Assembly (NCBI GenBank): GCA_030681035.1
Contig: JAUXUI010000101.1
Span: 1 to 42,230, forward strand
Source: Lysobacteraceae bacterium
GTDB taxonomy: Bacteria > Pseudomonadota > Gammaproteobacteria > Xanthomonadales > Xanthomonadaceae
Length of the DNA: 42,230 nt
Reading direction: 5' to 3'
Each line of letters opens with the position of its first letter. Within the stretch, counting starts at the first letter, position 1. This document shows, one piece after another, positions 8,258 to 16,700 of this stretch. Made by a program: the position numbers and the translations under genes. Under the pieces are notes generated by a model. The model was given only the letters and a program-made list of their open reading frames with translations, made no database searches and had not been told where the DNA came from.

Positions 8258-9639
8258 GGCGATGTCTCCAGCCCGAGCATGAAATCTGAAACGGGTTGTC
8301 TGCTCGCATCATCGCGGTCGTACAGCAGCGCGCCGTCGATGAATACCTTGTCCGCCTTGGCGTAGACGCTGAACGGGTTGCCGTTCCACACCACCACATC
8401 GCCCATCTTGCCGGCTTCCAGGGTGCCGGTGTGATCGAGCACGCCGAGCGCACGCGCGGCATTTTCGGTGAGCCAGCGGATCGCGCGTTCCGGTGCGATC
8501 GCGATACCGGCACGTTGCGCACTACCGATGACTTTTGCTGCCTCCTGGTTCAGGCGTTGAATGCCCTCTGCCGAATCCGAATGCACGATGGCGCAGCCGC
8601 CGTCGGGCCGGTCAACCAGTGCAATGTTTTCCTCGATGCCGTCGTAGGCTTCCATCTTGAAGCCCCACCAGTCGGCCCACAGCGCACCGCAGATGTGTTC
8701 GCTCGCCAACACGTCGGCCAGCTTGTAGGCTTCCACGCCGTGATGAAACGCCGCGATCTTGAAGCCGAACTCATTGGCCAGATCGATCATGTTGGCCATC
8801 TCGTCGGCGCGATAGCAGTGGATGTGTACCAGGATTTCGCCATTGAGTGCGCCGGCAAGGGTTTCCAGGCGCAGGTCGCGCGTGGGTGCCTTGGCCGGCT
8901 CGGCTTTCTTGTCGCTGCCGGCCTTGGCCACGGCCTTGTCGTAGTCGGCCCACTGCTGGATGTAGTCGCGCGCCTCAATGAACGCAGCGCGATAGCCGGC
9001 CATGTTGCCCATGCGCGTCATCGGTGCCTGCATGCGCTCGCCGTAAACCCGCTTGGGGTTTTCGCCGCAGGCCATCTTCAGGCCATGTGGGGCAGCAGGA
9101 AACTTCATCGCCTGCATGGTGGTGGCCGGCACATTTTTCAGCGTTACCCCGCGCCCGCCAATCAGGTTGGCCGAGCCGGGCAGTATCTGCATGCTGGTGA
9201 TACCACCGGCAAGCGCTTTGGCAAAGCCGGGGTCCTGCGGCCATACGCCATGCTCGGCCCACACTTGCGCGGTTACCGGCGCAGTCATTTCATTGCCATC
9301 AGAATGGGCATTGACGCCGGGGCTGGCGTAGACGCCAAGGTGCGAGTGTACGTCGATCAGCCCGGGGGTTACCCACTTGCCGCTGGCATTGATTTCAATG
9401 GCGTCAGTTGGCGCCTGCAAATTGCTACCAACCGCTTGCACCTTGCCATCACGCAAAAGCACATCGGCATCGTCCAGGCGCTCGCCATTGCCAATCAGCA
9501 CCGTAGCATGGCGCAGCACGGTGGCAGCGGATGCGATGGGTTGATAGGTGCTGGGGAAGGGCTCGGTGGGAGCCGCTGCGGCGCTTATCGGCAGGCACAG
9601 CCAGACGCTGCACAGCACGCTATAAATGGCAAAACGCAT
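8254..9639 (-). CDS. Exported metal-dependent amidohydrolase
   Basis: 461 residues from the ATG at 9639, chosen over a GTG four codons upstream because GGAG sits about seven bases before it. A Sec signal peptide ends near ISAAAA. The amidohydrolase core is intact: VTPGLIDVHSHLG with the HxH metal motif, then EILVHIHCYRADEM, IAAFHHGVEAYKLAD and CAIVHSDS, which would provide the remaining His and Asp ligands, and the C-terminal LGVLDHTGTLEAGKMGDVVVW. It should be a periplasmic hydrolase of a cyclic or linear amide, possibly a dipeptide or imidazolone-like compound; the substrate cannot be told from the sequence. It is the first gene of a two-gene operon and overlaps the metal-less paralogue by four bases. 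Confidence 0.88.
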   Translation of the reverse strand: MRFAIYSVLCSVWLCLPISAAAAPTEPFPSTYQPIASAATVLRHATVLIGNGERLDDADVLLRDGKVQAVGSNLQAPTDAIEINASGKWVTPGLIDVHSHLGVYASPGVNAHSDGNEMTAPVTAQVWAEHGVWPQDPGFAKALAGGITSMQILPGSANLIGGRGVTLKNVPATTMQAMKFPAAPHGLKMACGENPKRVYGERMQAPMTRMGNMAGYRAAFIEARDYIQQWADYDKAVAKAGSDKKAEPAKAPTRDLRLETLAGALNGEILVHIHCYRADEMANMIDLANEFGFKIAAFHHGVEAYKLADVLASEHICGALWADWWGFKMEAYDGIEENIALVDRPDGGCAIVHSDSAEGIQRLNQEAAKVIGSAQRAGIAIAPERAIRWLTENAARALGVLDHTGTLEAGKMGDVVVWNGNPFSVYAKADKVFIDGALLYDRDDASRQPVSDFMLGLETSP

Positions 9640-9736
9640 GGTGCTCTCCACGAGGCGAAATGCCGAAGGTATCGACTTGTGCGTGCGATGCCAAGCTGCG
9701 GCGCATTACAATGCTGGCAAACGACAAGAGAAAAGC

Positions 9737-10507
9737 ATGAAAACAAAACAGGAAATCGTGACCAATTGGCTGCCGCGTTACACCGGCGTGGCGGTAGAAG
9801 AGTTTGGCAATCATGTGTTGTTGACCAACTTTGGCGGCTACCTCGACATGTTCTGCAAGCTCACGGGAGCCGAGTTGCAAGGCGCGGATCGACCAATGCC
9901 CAGTGCCACCCACGATGGCATCACCATGATCAACTTCGGCATGGGCAGCGCCAACGCGGCGACGGTGATGGATCTGCTCACTGCCTACGAACCCAAGGCG
10001 GTGTTGTTTCTCGGCAAATGCGGCGGCCTCAAGCGCAAAAACCAGCTCGGTGATCTGATCCTGCCGATTGCCGCGATCCGCGGCGAGGGCACCTCCACCG
10101 ATTATCTGTTGCCGGAAGTGCCGGCGTTACCGGCGTTTGCGTTGCAGCGCGGCGTTTCCACCATGATCCGCGACCTCGGCCACGATTACTGGACCGGCAC
10201 GGTGTACACCACCAACCGCCGTGTATGGGAACACGATGAAGACTTCAAGGATTACCTGCGCAAGCTGCGCTGCATGGCAATCGACATGGAAACCGCTACG
10301 ATATTCTCGGTCGGATTTGCCAACTCCATCCCTTCGGGCGCACTGCTGCTGGTGTCGGATCAGCCGATGATCCCGGAAGGGGTGAAAACCGAAGCCTCTG
10401 ATCGCAAGGTCAGCGATGGCTTTGTGGAAGCGCACATCACCATCGGTATCGAGGCACTCAAGCTGGTTCGCCGCCACGGCAAGAGCGTGAAGCACTTGCA
10501 GTTCTGA
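9737..10507 (+). CDS. amn: AMP nucleosidase (short form)
   Basis: 256 residues from the ATG at 9737, where the family sequence MKTKQEIVTNWLPRYTG begins; upstream in-frame ATGs give non-family sequence. It shows the nucleoside phosphorylase fold motifs: ITMINFGMGSANAATVMDLL, VLFLGKCGGLK, GDLILPIAAIRGEGTS, TGTVYTTNRRVWEHDE, CMAIDMETATIF and LLLVSDQPMIPEGVKTE. The reaction is hydrolysis of AMP to adenine and ribose 5-phosphate, in the cytoplasm, as part of purine salvage and adenylate balance. It is the short version without the N-terminal regulatory domain of E. coli Amn. From memory it is strikingly similar to Bacteroidetes enzymes. It is a single gene, divergent from the amidohydrolase operon and followed by REP elements. 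Confidence 0.9.
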   Translation: MKTKQEIVTNWLPRYTGVAVEEFGNHVLLTNFGGYLDMFCKLTGAELQGADRPMPSATHDGITMINFGMGSANAATVMDLLTAYEPKAVLFLGKCGGLKRKNQLGDLILPIAAIRGEGTSTDYLLPEVPALPAFALQRGVSTMIRDLGHDYWTGTVYTTNRRVWEHDEDFKDYLRKLRCMAIDMETATIFSVGFANSIPSGALLLVSDQPMIPEGVKTEASDRKVSDGFVEAHITIGIEALKLVRRHGKSVKHLQF

Positions 10508-10524
10508 GTGGCGCCGCAGCACCC

Positions 10525-10586
10525 GTGGGAGCGCGCCTGCGCGCGAAGCTTCTTGCGGCATGGTTCGCCGGCGGGCCGGCTCCCAC
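10525..10586. repeat. REP-like palindromic element
   Basis: The element begins GTGGGAGCGCGCCTGCGCGC and ends GGGCCGGCTCCCAC, so the outer GTGGGAGC/GCTCCCAC ends pair. It contains the recurring segment GCGAAGCTTCTTGCGGCATG, followed by GTTCGCCGGC. It lies just after the AMP nucleosidase stop, where REP elements are commonly found and may stabilise mRNA or stop transcription. Confidence 0.7.
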
Positions 10587-10648
10587 AGAAGCGCTGGCTC
10601 GCACCGGCGGGCAACACAGTGGCGCCTGCAGGGGCGTTCACCGCTTTC

Positions 10649-10700
10649 GTGGGAGCGCGCCTGCGCGCGAAGCTTCTCGCGGCATGGTTCGCCGGCGGTC
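10649..10700. repeat. Second REP-like element, one end degraded
   Basis: It repeats the first 50 bases of the 10525 element almost exactly (GTGGGAGCGCGCCTGCGCGC, GAAGCTTCTCGCGGCATGG, TTCGCCGGC), but the closing GCTCCCAC is missing and replaced by GGTCGAAAGCGCC. The 170 bases 10587-10757, apart from this element, hold nothing else that I can recognise. Confidence 0.6.
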
Positions 10701-10757
10701 GAAAGCGCCGCTTTCCTTCGCTACGATCGATCAATTGCAACCGGCTGCCAGCGACGA

Positions 10758-11072
10758 TTACCAGATGAAGCTCAATGCGATCAGATCGCCTTTGCCGTCG
10801 GCAATGCGGACTTTGCACTGCACCGTCTGCCTGGCCTCATCGGTCATGTTGGGGTTGATGGTGATCGGCGCGGATAGCATCAACAGGCCATTTTCGGCGA
10901 CGTTGACGCTCGCGTGCAATGCGTCCTTGTCGATAGTGAATTTCTTGTTATTGAACTTCTCCGCAACCCCGTCGGTGCAGGTCTTCACTGCAAGTGATGC
11001 ATCGTCGGTTGCGGTACAGCCAAGCATGAGCATTGTCACCAAAACTGCTACTGACGCTATCGGCCATTTCAT
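10758..11072 (-). CDS. Small lipoprotein of unknown function
   Basis: 104 residues starting MKWPIASVAVLVTMLMLGC, chosen at 11072 because GGAGGTG lies seven to eight bases upstream; longer in-frame starts lack this. The LMLGC lipobox gives lipidated Cys19, with TATDD after it. Asp is not at +2 (it is Thr), so outer-membrane sorting is expected. The mature part is about 85 residues with two further cysteines (VKTCTDG and VQCKVRIADGKG) that could form a disulphide, and a conserved-looking FNNKKFTIDKD segment. I do not recognise the family. It stands alone: the 11073-11296 gap separates it from the SGNH hydrolase. Confidence 0.75.
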   Translation of the reverse strand: MKWPIASVAVLVTMLMLGCTATDDASLAVKTCTDGVAEKFNNKKFTIDKDALHASVNVAENGLLMLSAPITINPNMTDEARQTVQCKVRIADGKGDLIALSFIW

Positions 11073-11296
11073 GGCGCACCTCCGTTGACGTTGAAGCCCC
11101 TCCGAACAGCCGCAAGCGACCGTCGACCGCAACTGGCATACGACAAGTGCCGCATACCAAGGCGTACGTTAACGTATTTGCTCTAACTCCGCCAATTGCT
11201 GGCCTGTGGCTGCCTGACGCCATCAGCGGGGGCGGCTGAAATCGGGCAGAGAATATGCAGCCCACTGGCGCATTTGGCGCGCGATGAATGGTGGCG

Positions 11297-11986
11297 TCAG
11301 CGTAAACAGGGTGCGACCTGATCGGCCCACAGCGCGTAGCCTGCGGCATTCAGGTGCAGTCCGTCAGGTCCAAATAGTTCACGGCGCGCATTGCCATGTC
11401 TGTCGAGCATTGGCGTGAAAACGTCGATATAAGCGATGTCAACTTCGCCATCGGCGAATCGCCGTATACGCATGTTGGCATCGCGTGCGGCGGCTATCAG
11501 GTGCGCACGCGCAGGGCTGGGCTTGATCGCGATGAACGCGATGGCGAGCTTCGGGCGGGTGCTACGCAGCCGTTTGACGAGGCTGACGAAATCGGCGGCT
11601 ACCTGCGCCGGGAGCAATCCTTCGGCAAGATCGTTGTCGCCAGCGTAAATCACTACCTGACGCGGTCGATAGCGCAACACGAGGAGGTCGGCCAAACGCT
11701 CGGCATCGGCAAGCCGCGAGCCACCGAACCCGCGGTTGAGAATGCCCGGGTTCGAGAAGACGTGGTTCAGATCCGGCCACAGGCGGATGGATGAACTGCC
11801 GACGAAAACAATAGGCGCATTCAGCGGCGTTGTGGCCTGATCCTCGGCGATGAAACGATTGAGCTCCGCTTGCCATAGGTCTTCCTGAGCGCACGCCGGT
11901 TGCAGGGCCACCGACAGTAGCAGCGTCAGTGCCAGCAAAGCCCGGAGCGTCAACGGTGCCATCGTGACTTGCTTTTTGTCGAACAT
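11297..11986 (-). CDS. Exported SGNH/GDSL-family hydrolase
   Basis: 229 residues (an in-frame ATG at 11962, MAPLTLRALL, is an equally good start). A signal peptide ends at PACAQ. SGNH blocks are visible: block I VFVGSSSIRLW (nucleophile Ser in GSSS), block II NRGFGGSRLAD (Gly), block III IYAGDNDL (Asn in GDND) and block V DGLHLNAAGY (Asp and His). It should be a periplasmic or secreted esterase, perhaps removing acyl groups from a glycan or lipid. It begins 15 bases after the LacI gene stop on the same strand, so it is probably co-transcribed with the regulator and belongs to the glucan locus. The substrate is inferred only from context. Confidence 0.85.
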   Translation of the reverse strand: MFDKKQVTMAPLTLRALLALTLLLSVALQPACAQEDLWQAELNRFIAEDQATTPLNAPIVFVGSSSIRLWPDLNHVFSNPGILNRGFGGSRLADAERLADLLVLRYRPRQVVIYAGDNDLAEGLLPAQVAADFVSLVKRLRSTRPKLAIAFIAIKPSPARAHLIAAARDANMRIRRFADGEVDIAYIDVFTPMLDRHGNARRELFGPDGLHLNAAGYALWADQVAPCLR

Positions 11987-12001
11987 CCGTGCGGGCGGCG
12001 A

Positions 12002-13090
12002 TCAAGCACGGCGAATGGCCGCAGCGCGTCGCTTTCCAGCCGAAGGAGCTGCTGTTGTGTCACGTTTGACAAGCGGTGCATCAAATATATGCAGCTGTGC
12101 CTTGGGCACTTTCGCAGCTGCGCCGTTGTCCTTGATCGCGTCCAGCAACATCAACGTTGCCTGCTTGCTCATGTGCGATATCGGCTGATGCACGGTTGTC
12201 ATGGCCGGCCAAACCTCCCGCGATACCGGTGTGTCGTCGAAGCCTACGATTGATAGCTGCTGGGGAATATCCACCCCGCGCTCGTGTGCGACCTGAAGCA
12301 CGCCGGCTGCCATTTCGTCGTTACTGGCAAAAATCGCGGTGGGCATTGCCGACATTCCGACAAAATACTCACCCGCCGAGCGGCCCGATTCGAAAGTAAA
12401 CCGGCCATCGGCAACCAGTTCCGATTCCAACGTGATACCTCCGCGCTCCAAGCCATCGCAATAGCCTTGATAGCGCGCCATGCTGGCGCCGTGCATCGGG
12501 TCGCCCATCACAAACCCGATCCGCCGGTGCCCTAGTTCAAGCAGGTATTCGACCACCCGTGTTGCGGCGTGGCGTTCATTGATGGCGACACCGAGGCCGG
12601 GTCTGCCGTCCATCGGCGAAAGCCGGACAAAGGGCAGGCCCATGTCTTCCAGCGCCGTCAGCAACGCCGGAACATCGCCGACCGGAGGGATCAGGATCAA
12701 GCCATCGACACGCGATTGCCGCGCAAAGTCGGTGGCGCTGCGTACCAGGTCCGGCTCTTCCGGTGAGCACAGGTGCATTGCCAGGCCGTATCCCGACTCT
12801 CGGCAGGCTTCAAGCAGGCCCGATAGCACGTGGAACAAATAGTTCGGACTTGGATTGTTGTAGACCAGCCCAACCATGTGTGAGCGGCGGCCAGCAAGGC
12901 CACGTGCGGACAGGTTGGGCAGGTAATCCAGTGCCTTGACGGCATTCAACACCCGCTGCTGGGTTGCAGCACGCACGTTTGGCTCGCGATTGAGCACGCG
13001 CGACACCGTCTTGATCGATACGCCGGCCAGGTCGGCTACCTGATCAATCGTAGCTTCGCCTTTTGCCCGCTTGCTTTTTTTGACTGTCAC
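12002..13090 (-). CDS. LacI-family transcriptional regulator of the glucan locus
   Basis: 362 residues with a GTG start at 13090, preceded by GAGGAAA. The N-terminal helix-turn-helix and hinge read TIDQVADLAGVSIKTVSRVL (about 14-33) followed by a classic NVRAATQQRVLNAVKALDYLPN. A periplasmic-binding-protein-like sensor domain follows, with VGLVYNNPSPNYLFHVLSG, DGLILIPP, HRRIGFVMGD, AIFASNDEMAAGVL and LSIVGFDDTPVS. It should bind an operator as a dimer and release it on binding a sugar. It is divergent from the TonB-dependent receptor and followed by the SGNH gene. The candidate operators at 13252, 13471 and 25573 are its likely sites. The C-terminal 20 residues are basic and lie outside the usual domain. 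Confidence 0.9.
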   Translation of the reverse strand: MTVKKSKRAKGEATIDQVADLAGVSIKTVSRVLNREPNVRAATQQRVLNAVKALDYLPNLSARGLAGRRSHMVGLVYNNPSPNYLFHVLSGLLEACRESGYGLAMHLCSPEEPDLVRSATDFARQSRVDGLILIPPVGDVPALLTALEDMGLPFVRLSPMDGRPGLGVAINERHAATRVVEYLLELGHRRIGFVMGDPMHGASMARYQGYCDGLERGGITLESELVADGRFTFESGRSAGEYFVGMSAMPTAIFASNDEMAAGVLQVAHERGVDIPQQLSIVGFDDTPVSREVWPAMTTVHQPISHMSKQATLMLLDAIKDNGAAAKVPKAQLHIFDAPLVKRDTTAAPSAGKRRAAAIRRA

Positions 13091-13251
13091 GTCGTTTCCT
13101 CATGTTCACGCCAACGGCCCGTTATCGCCGTTTCCCGCGATCCGCGCCGATCCTGTGGGTCAACGCGTCGAACCTATGCGCATGCGCCGAAACGCCCTGT
13201 TGCAGGCGGTCTGTTTCGACACTGCAAGGTGCCTGATGGTAGTTGTTTATT

Positions 13252-13265
13252 GACAGCGTTGTAAA
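13252..13265. promoter_or_regulatory. Candidate LacI operator 1
   Basis: TGACAGCGTTGTAA. The first 12 bases are identical, on the opposite strand, to the site upstream of the symporter gene (25574-25585). The centre GACAGCGTTGT has LacI-type dyad symmetry around CG. It lies 162 bases upstream of the lacI start and could serve autoregulation or looping. Confidence 0.5.
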
Positions 13266-13470
13266 CATTACTGTTCATGATCTGTCAGCAAGCCGCTGGA
13301 TAGTACGTTGATGTTTTTCGTGCTGCGCAGCAACAAATCCGTGTTATGTTTTTGATATAAAACGATAAAATAAAACGCAAGCGCCTCCATCGGCGGGCGC
13401 CGTGCGCCACACGTTGGTGTGTGACGCTTGCAACGAACGGCGCAAATTGCGCAATTTTTGCTTTGTCTAT

Positions 13471-13484
13471 TGTCAGCGCTGTCA
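13471..13484. promoter_or_regulatory. Candidate LacI operator 2
   Basis: TGTCAGCGCTGTCA, an even palindrome centred on CAGCGCTG with a single mismatched pair, closely related to the TGACAGCGTTGT sites. It lies 189 bases before the receptor start and overlaps a possible -35 box, so binding would repress. Confidence 0.55.
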
Positions 13485-13672
13485 TTTTGCGCTAAGGTCA
13501 ATCCGCGCTCATTTCCACGCCTGCGCTGGTTGGCAGACGAAGCGTGGATTGGGGCTTGATGTTGGGACCAGTACAGAACGCTCGTCCGGCTACCGGAGCC
13601 GTCGGAAGAGTGGGCAACGGGATCGTTTGTTTCCGCTGCAATCGGCTCTGAAATACCCTTTGGGAGGGGATC

Positions 13673-16576
13673 GTGGCAAACATAGAGAAATCACGTGGCC
13701 GCATTGTGACGGCCAAGCAGGTTGAGTTGCGCAGGAGTTGTCTTTCGGTGGCTTGCGCAATTGCGCTGTACGCGGGTGGTGCCAGTGCCCAGGAACCGGC
13801 AATTGCACTGACGTCTGGTTCGGCAGCAGTGGCTGCCGGTGCGCAGACCATTGGCGCGGCGCAGGATCAGGCCGACGATGCAGCGCAACTGGATGCTGCG
13901 GGCAAGAAAGCCAAATCCAAAGCGAAGAAAGATGATCGCGATGCAAACGCGACCACCTTGGATGAAGTTCACGTCACCGGCATCCGCTATTCGGTTGCCA
14001 AGTCGCTGGAGCTCAAGCGCGAGTCCAACTCGATTGTCGAAGTGATCTCCGCTGAAGACATCGGCAAATTGCCCGATACCAGCATCGCTGAATCGCTGGC
14101 GCGGGTGCCCGGTCTGGCGGCGCAGCGCACCGATGGCCGTGCGCAGCAGATCGCGATTCGCGGCCTGTCGCCCGACTTCGCCGGTACCTTGCTCAATGGC
14201 CGTGAGCAAACCAGCGCCGGCGACAACCGCGGCGTGGAGTTCGATCAATACCCATCGGAGTTGATCAACGGCGTGACGATCTACAAGACACCCGATGCAC
14301 TGCTGATCGGGCAGGGGCTTTCGGGCACGGTGAATCTGCACACCATTTCTCCGCTGGCGGTTGGCGAGCGGCGTGTGGTGGTCAACGCGCGCGGCGAGAA
14401 TACCTCGTTCGGCAAGCTCAACGACGGTTCCGATTCCACCGGATTCCGCGCCAGTGCCTCGTATATCGACCAGTTCGCCGACGACACCATCGGCGTGGCC
14501 ATTGGTTACGCCCACCTCGACTCGCCGTTCCAGGAAAAGCATTACAAGGCGTGGTGGTGGGCCGATACCAGCGCCTTTGGTGCACCCATCGCCGGACAAC
14601 CCGCCAACAGTGTGGCGCTGATGGGCGCCGAAGCGTGGGCGCGTTCGCGCGATCAGGTGCGCGACGGCGTGATGGCGGTGCTGGAGTTCCAGCCCAACGA
14701 CGATCTGCACAGCCAGATCGACCTGTTCTACTCGCATTTCGATCAGAAGGAGATCATGCGCGGCTTGATGTGGTCGCAGGATCCGTGGACCGGCAACAAT
14801 GTGTTCGTGACCGGCGCGCAGACTACGCCAGCGGGTGGCGTCGATATCGTCACCGGCGGCACCATCAACAATATCGAGCCGATCGTGCGCAACGACTCCA
14901 ACCGGCGCAAGGACGATATCTATTCGGTGGGTTGGAATACCACCTACAAGTTCACCGAGTTGCTGACCGGTACCCTCGACCTGAACTGGAACCGGACCGA
15001 GCGCACACAGTCCAATCTTGAGACCACCGCCGGGCTGGCAGGCTTGTCCGCATTCGGTTTCAATCTGCCGGTTGGTAACGGTTTCCCGACCTTTGATGTC
15101 GGCGGCGCGGACTTTACCGATCCTTCCGCCGTGCTGCTCAGCGACCCGGCCGGTTGGGGGCGTGATGGGCGGCTGGAAAATCCGGTCCAGAACGACGAGA
15201 TCAAGGCGGCACGCTTCACCTTGCGCCGCGACTTCATGGAAGGGCCGTTCAGCGGCGTCGATATTGGTTACAACTACACCGAGCGCGACAAAAAGAAAAC
15301 CTCGACGGTGTTCTTCGCCAATCTGCTCAATGGCCGCACCCCGGTTGCGGTTGCCGCTGGCGATTTGCTCAACCCCACCGATCTCGACTTTGTCGGCATT
15401 CCCGGGGTGCTGGCGTTCAATCCGCGCGCCGGACTCGAACAGTATTACACGCTGACCCAGAACTTGAGTTCGGACGACCTGCGCAAGGATTTCACTGTTT
15501 CCGAGCGCATCCATACCGCGTACAGCAAGTTCGATATCGACACCAGCCTGACCGACAGCGTGGCGTTGCGCGGCAATATCGGCGTGCAGGTGGTGTTCAC
15601 CGACCAGTCGTCGCGAGCATTCAACATCGACAGTCGCAGTGGCACTGCGGTTGGCGATCTGAATCGCGGCGCCAAGTACACCGATGTGCTGCCGAGCCTG
15701 AATCTGGTGTTCGACTTCGGCGATAATTGGTTCACGCGCTTCGGTGCGGCGAAAACGCTGGCGCGGCCACGCGTTGACGACCTGCGTGCGGCGGCCTCGG
15801 CTGGCGTCAATCCAACCACGAAGCAATGGAGCGGCAATGGCGGCAACACCGACCTGCGGCCATGGCGTGCCGATTCGCTGGATCTGTCGATCGAGAAGTA
15901 CTTTAGTGAGGACAGTTACGTTGCTGTGGCCGGCTTCTACAAATGGCTGAACAGCTACATTTTCAATCAATCCCTGCCGTTTGATTTCACCGGCTTCGTC
16001 AATACCGACAATTCGACCGTGCCGATATCCAATATCGGCACCTTCAGCGGACCAGCCAACGGCACCGGTGGCTGGTTGCGTGGCGGCGAGTTCAGCACCG
16101 CCTTGTCGGGCGAACTGTTCAGCGACGCGCTGTCCGGTTTCGGCATGCAGTTCAGCACTTCGTATACCGACAGTTCGGTCGAACCCGAAGGGCCGGGCAG
16201 CAACGAGAACCTCACCTTACCGGGGCTCTCCAAGTGGGTGGCCAGCGGCACCGTGTACTTTGAAAAATCGGGGTTCACCGCACGTTTCGGCCATCGCTAT
16301 CGCTCCAGTTTCCGCGGCGAGATCACCTCGATCTTCGCGCAGCGCACCTTTACCCGGGTGCTGGCGGATCGGCAAAGCGATCTGCAGTTGAGCTATGCAT
16401 TCCCCGAGAGTTCTTCACTCAACGGGCTGACTGCGCTGGTGCAGATCAACAACCTGACCAACTCGGCGTTCAAGACGCGGCAAGATGGCAATTTCCAGGG
16501 CGGTGGCCCGTCGGCGCCACTGGAGACCAACACCTTTGGACGCCAGATACTGGCCGGTTTCACCTACACGTTCTGA
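13673..16576 (+). CDS. TonB-dependent outer-membrane receptor (glycan type)
   Basis: 967 residues with a GTG start at 13673; GGAGGGG six bases upstream decides the start. An extended signal region ends near YAGGASAQ (residue 40), followed by an Ala/Lys-rich linker and a TonB box-like TTLDEVHVTGIR (about 94-105). The plug carries VISAEDIGKLPDTSIAESLA, RVPGLAAQRTDGRAQQIAIR and GLSPDFAGTLLNGREQ, the subtype seen in Caulobacter and Xanthomonas carbohydrate receptors. The barrel ends in the aromatic RQILAGFTYTF. It should import oligosaccharides across the outer membrane using TonB-ExbBD. It leads the plus-strand arm of the locus (receptor, GH3, GH30, halogenase) and sits opposite the LacI gene. 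Confidence 0.93.
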   Translation: MANIEKSRGRIVTAKQVELRRSCLSVACAIALYAGGASAQEPAIALTSGSAAVAAGAQTIGAAQDQADDAAQLDAAGKKAKSKAKKDDRDANATTLDEVHVTGIRYSVAKSLELKRESNSIVEVISAEDIGKLPDTSIAESLARVPGLAAQRTDGRAQQIAIRGLSPDFAGTLLNGREQTSAGDNRGVEFDQYPSELINGVTIYKTPDALLIGQGLSGTVNLHTISPLAVGERRVVVNARGENTSFGKLNDGSDSTGFRASASYIDQFADDTIGVAIGYAHLDSPFQEKHYKAWWWADTSAFGAPIAGQPANSVALMGAEAWARSRDQVRDGVMAVLEFQPNDDLHSQIDLFYSHFDQKEIMRGLMWSQDPWTGNNVFVTGAQTTPAGGVDIVTGGTINNIEPIVRNDSNRRKDDIYSVGWNTTYKFTELLTGTLDLNWNRTERTQSNLETTAGLAGLSAFGFNLPVGNGFPTFDVGGADFTDPSAVLLSDPAGWGRDGRLENPVQNDEIKAARFTLRRDFMEGPFSGVDIGYNYTERDKKKTSTVFFANLLNGRTPVAVAAGDLLNPTDLDFVGIPGVLAFNPRAGLEQYYTLTQNLSSDDLRKDFTVSERIHTAYSKFDIDTSLTDSVALRGNIGVQVVFTDQSSRAFNIDSRSGTAVGDLNRGAKYTDVLPSLNLVFDFGDNWFTRFGAAKTLARPRVDDLRAAASAGVNPTTKQWSGNGGNTDLRPWRADSLDLSIEKYFSEDSYVAVAGFYKWLNSYIFNQSLPFDFTGFVNTDNSTVPISNIGTFSGPANGTGGWLRGGEFSTALSGELFSDALSGFGMQFSTSYTDSSVEPEGPGSNENLTLPGLSKWVASGTVYFEKSGFTARFGHRYRSSFRGEITSIFAQRTFTRVLADRQSDLQLSYAFPESSSLNGLTALVQINNLTNSAFKTRQDGNFQGGGPSAPLETNTFGRQILAGFTYTF

Positions 16577-16587
16577 GTCATGATGCA

Positions 16588-16611
16588 GGCGCCGGCAACA
16601 TTGCCGGCGCC
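16588..16611 (+). terminator. Strong hairpin after the receptor gene
   Basis: GGCGCCGGCA at 16588-16597 pairs perfectly with TGCCGGCGCC at 16602-16611 around an ACAT loop. It lies 11 bases after the receptor stop and has no T run, so it is not a full intrinsic terminator. It may lower expression of the downstream enzyme genes relative to the receptor or protect the receptor mRNA. Confidence 0.5.
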
Positions 16612-16700
16612 GACCCGGATGGATCTTGCCCAGGTCCTGGTTTGCTCGTGCGCATGATGCCGATGGCCGACGCGCGCAGTACCACGTATACGGAGCTGCA

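Larger units (their letters stand above)
13091..13672. promoter_or_regulatory. Divergent regulatory region between lacI and the receptor gene
   Basis: This 582-bp non-coding gap holds an unusually AT-rich stretch (13331-13380, with TTTTTGATATAAAACGATAA) and two LacI-type operator candidates. A possible receptor promoter has TTGTCA at 13470-13475 and TAAGGT 17 bases later, so the second operator would overlap the -35 box. The receptor gene's strong GGAGGGG ribosome site is at 13663-13669. The length suggests a long leader, but no riboswitch was recognised. Confidence 0.5.

Noticed and set aside
8296-10053. 585-codon plus-strand frame across the amidohydrolase and AMP nucleosidase genes
   Set aside because: It overlaps two well-supported genes in other frames and shows no family motif.
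13691-15970. Long antisense open frame opposite the receptor gene
   Set aside because: It mirrors the codon bias of the receptor gene, has no recognisable domain and no ribosome site; the plus-strand receptor is unambiguous.
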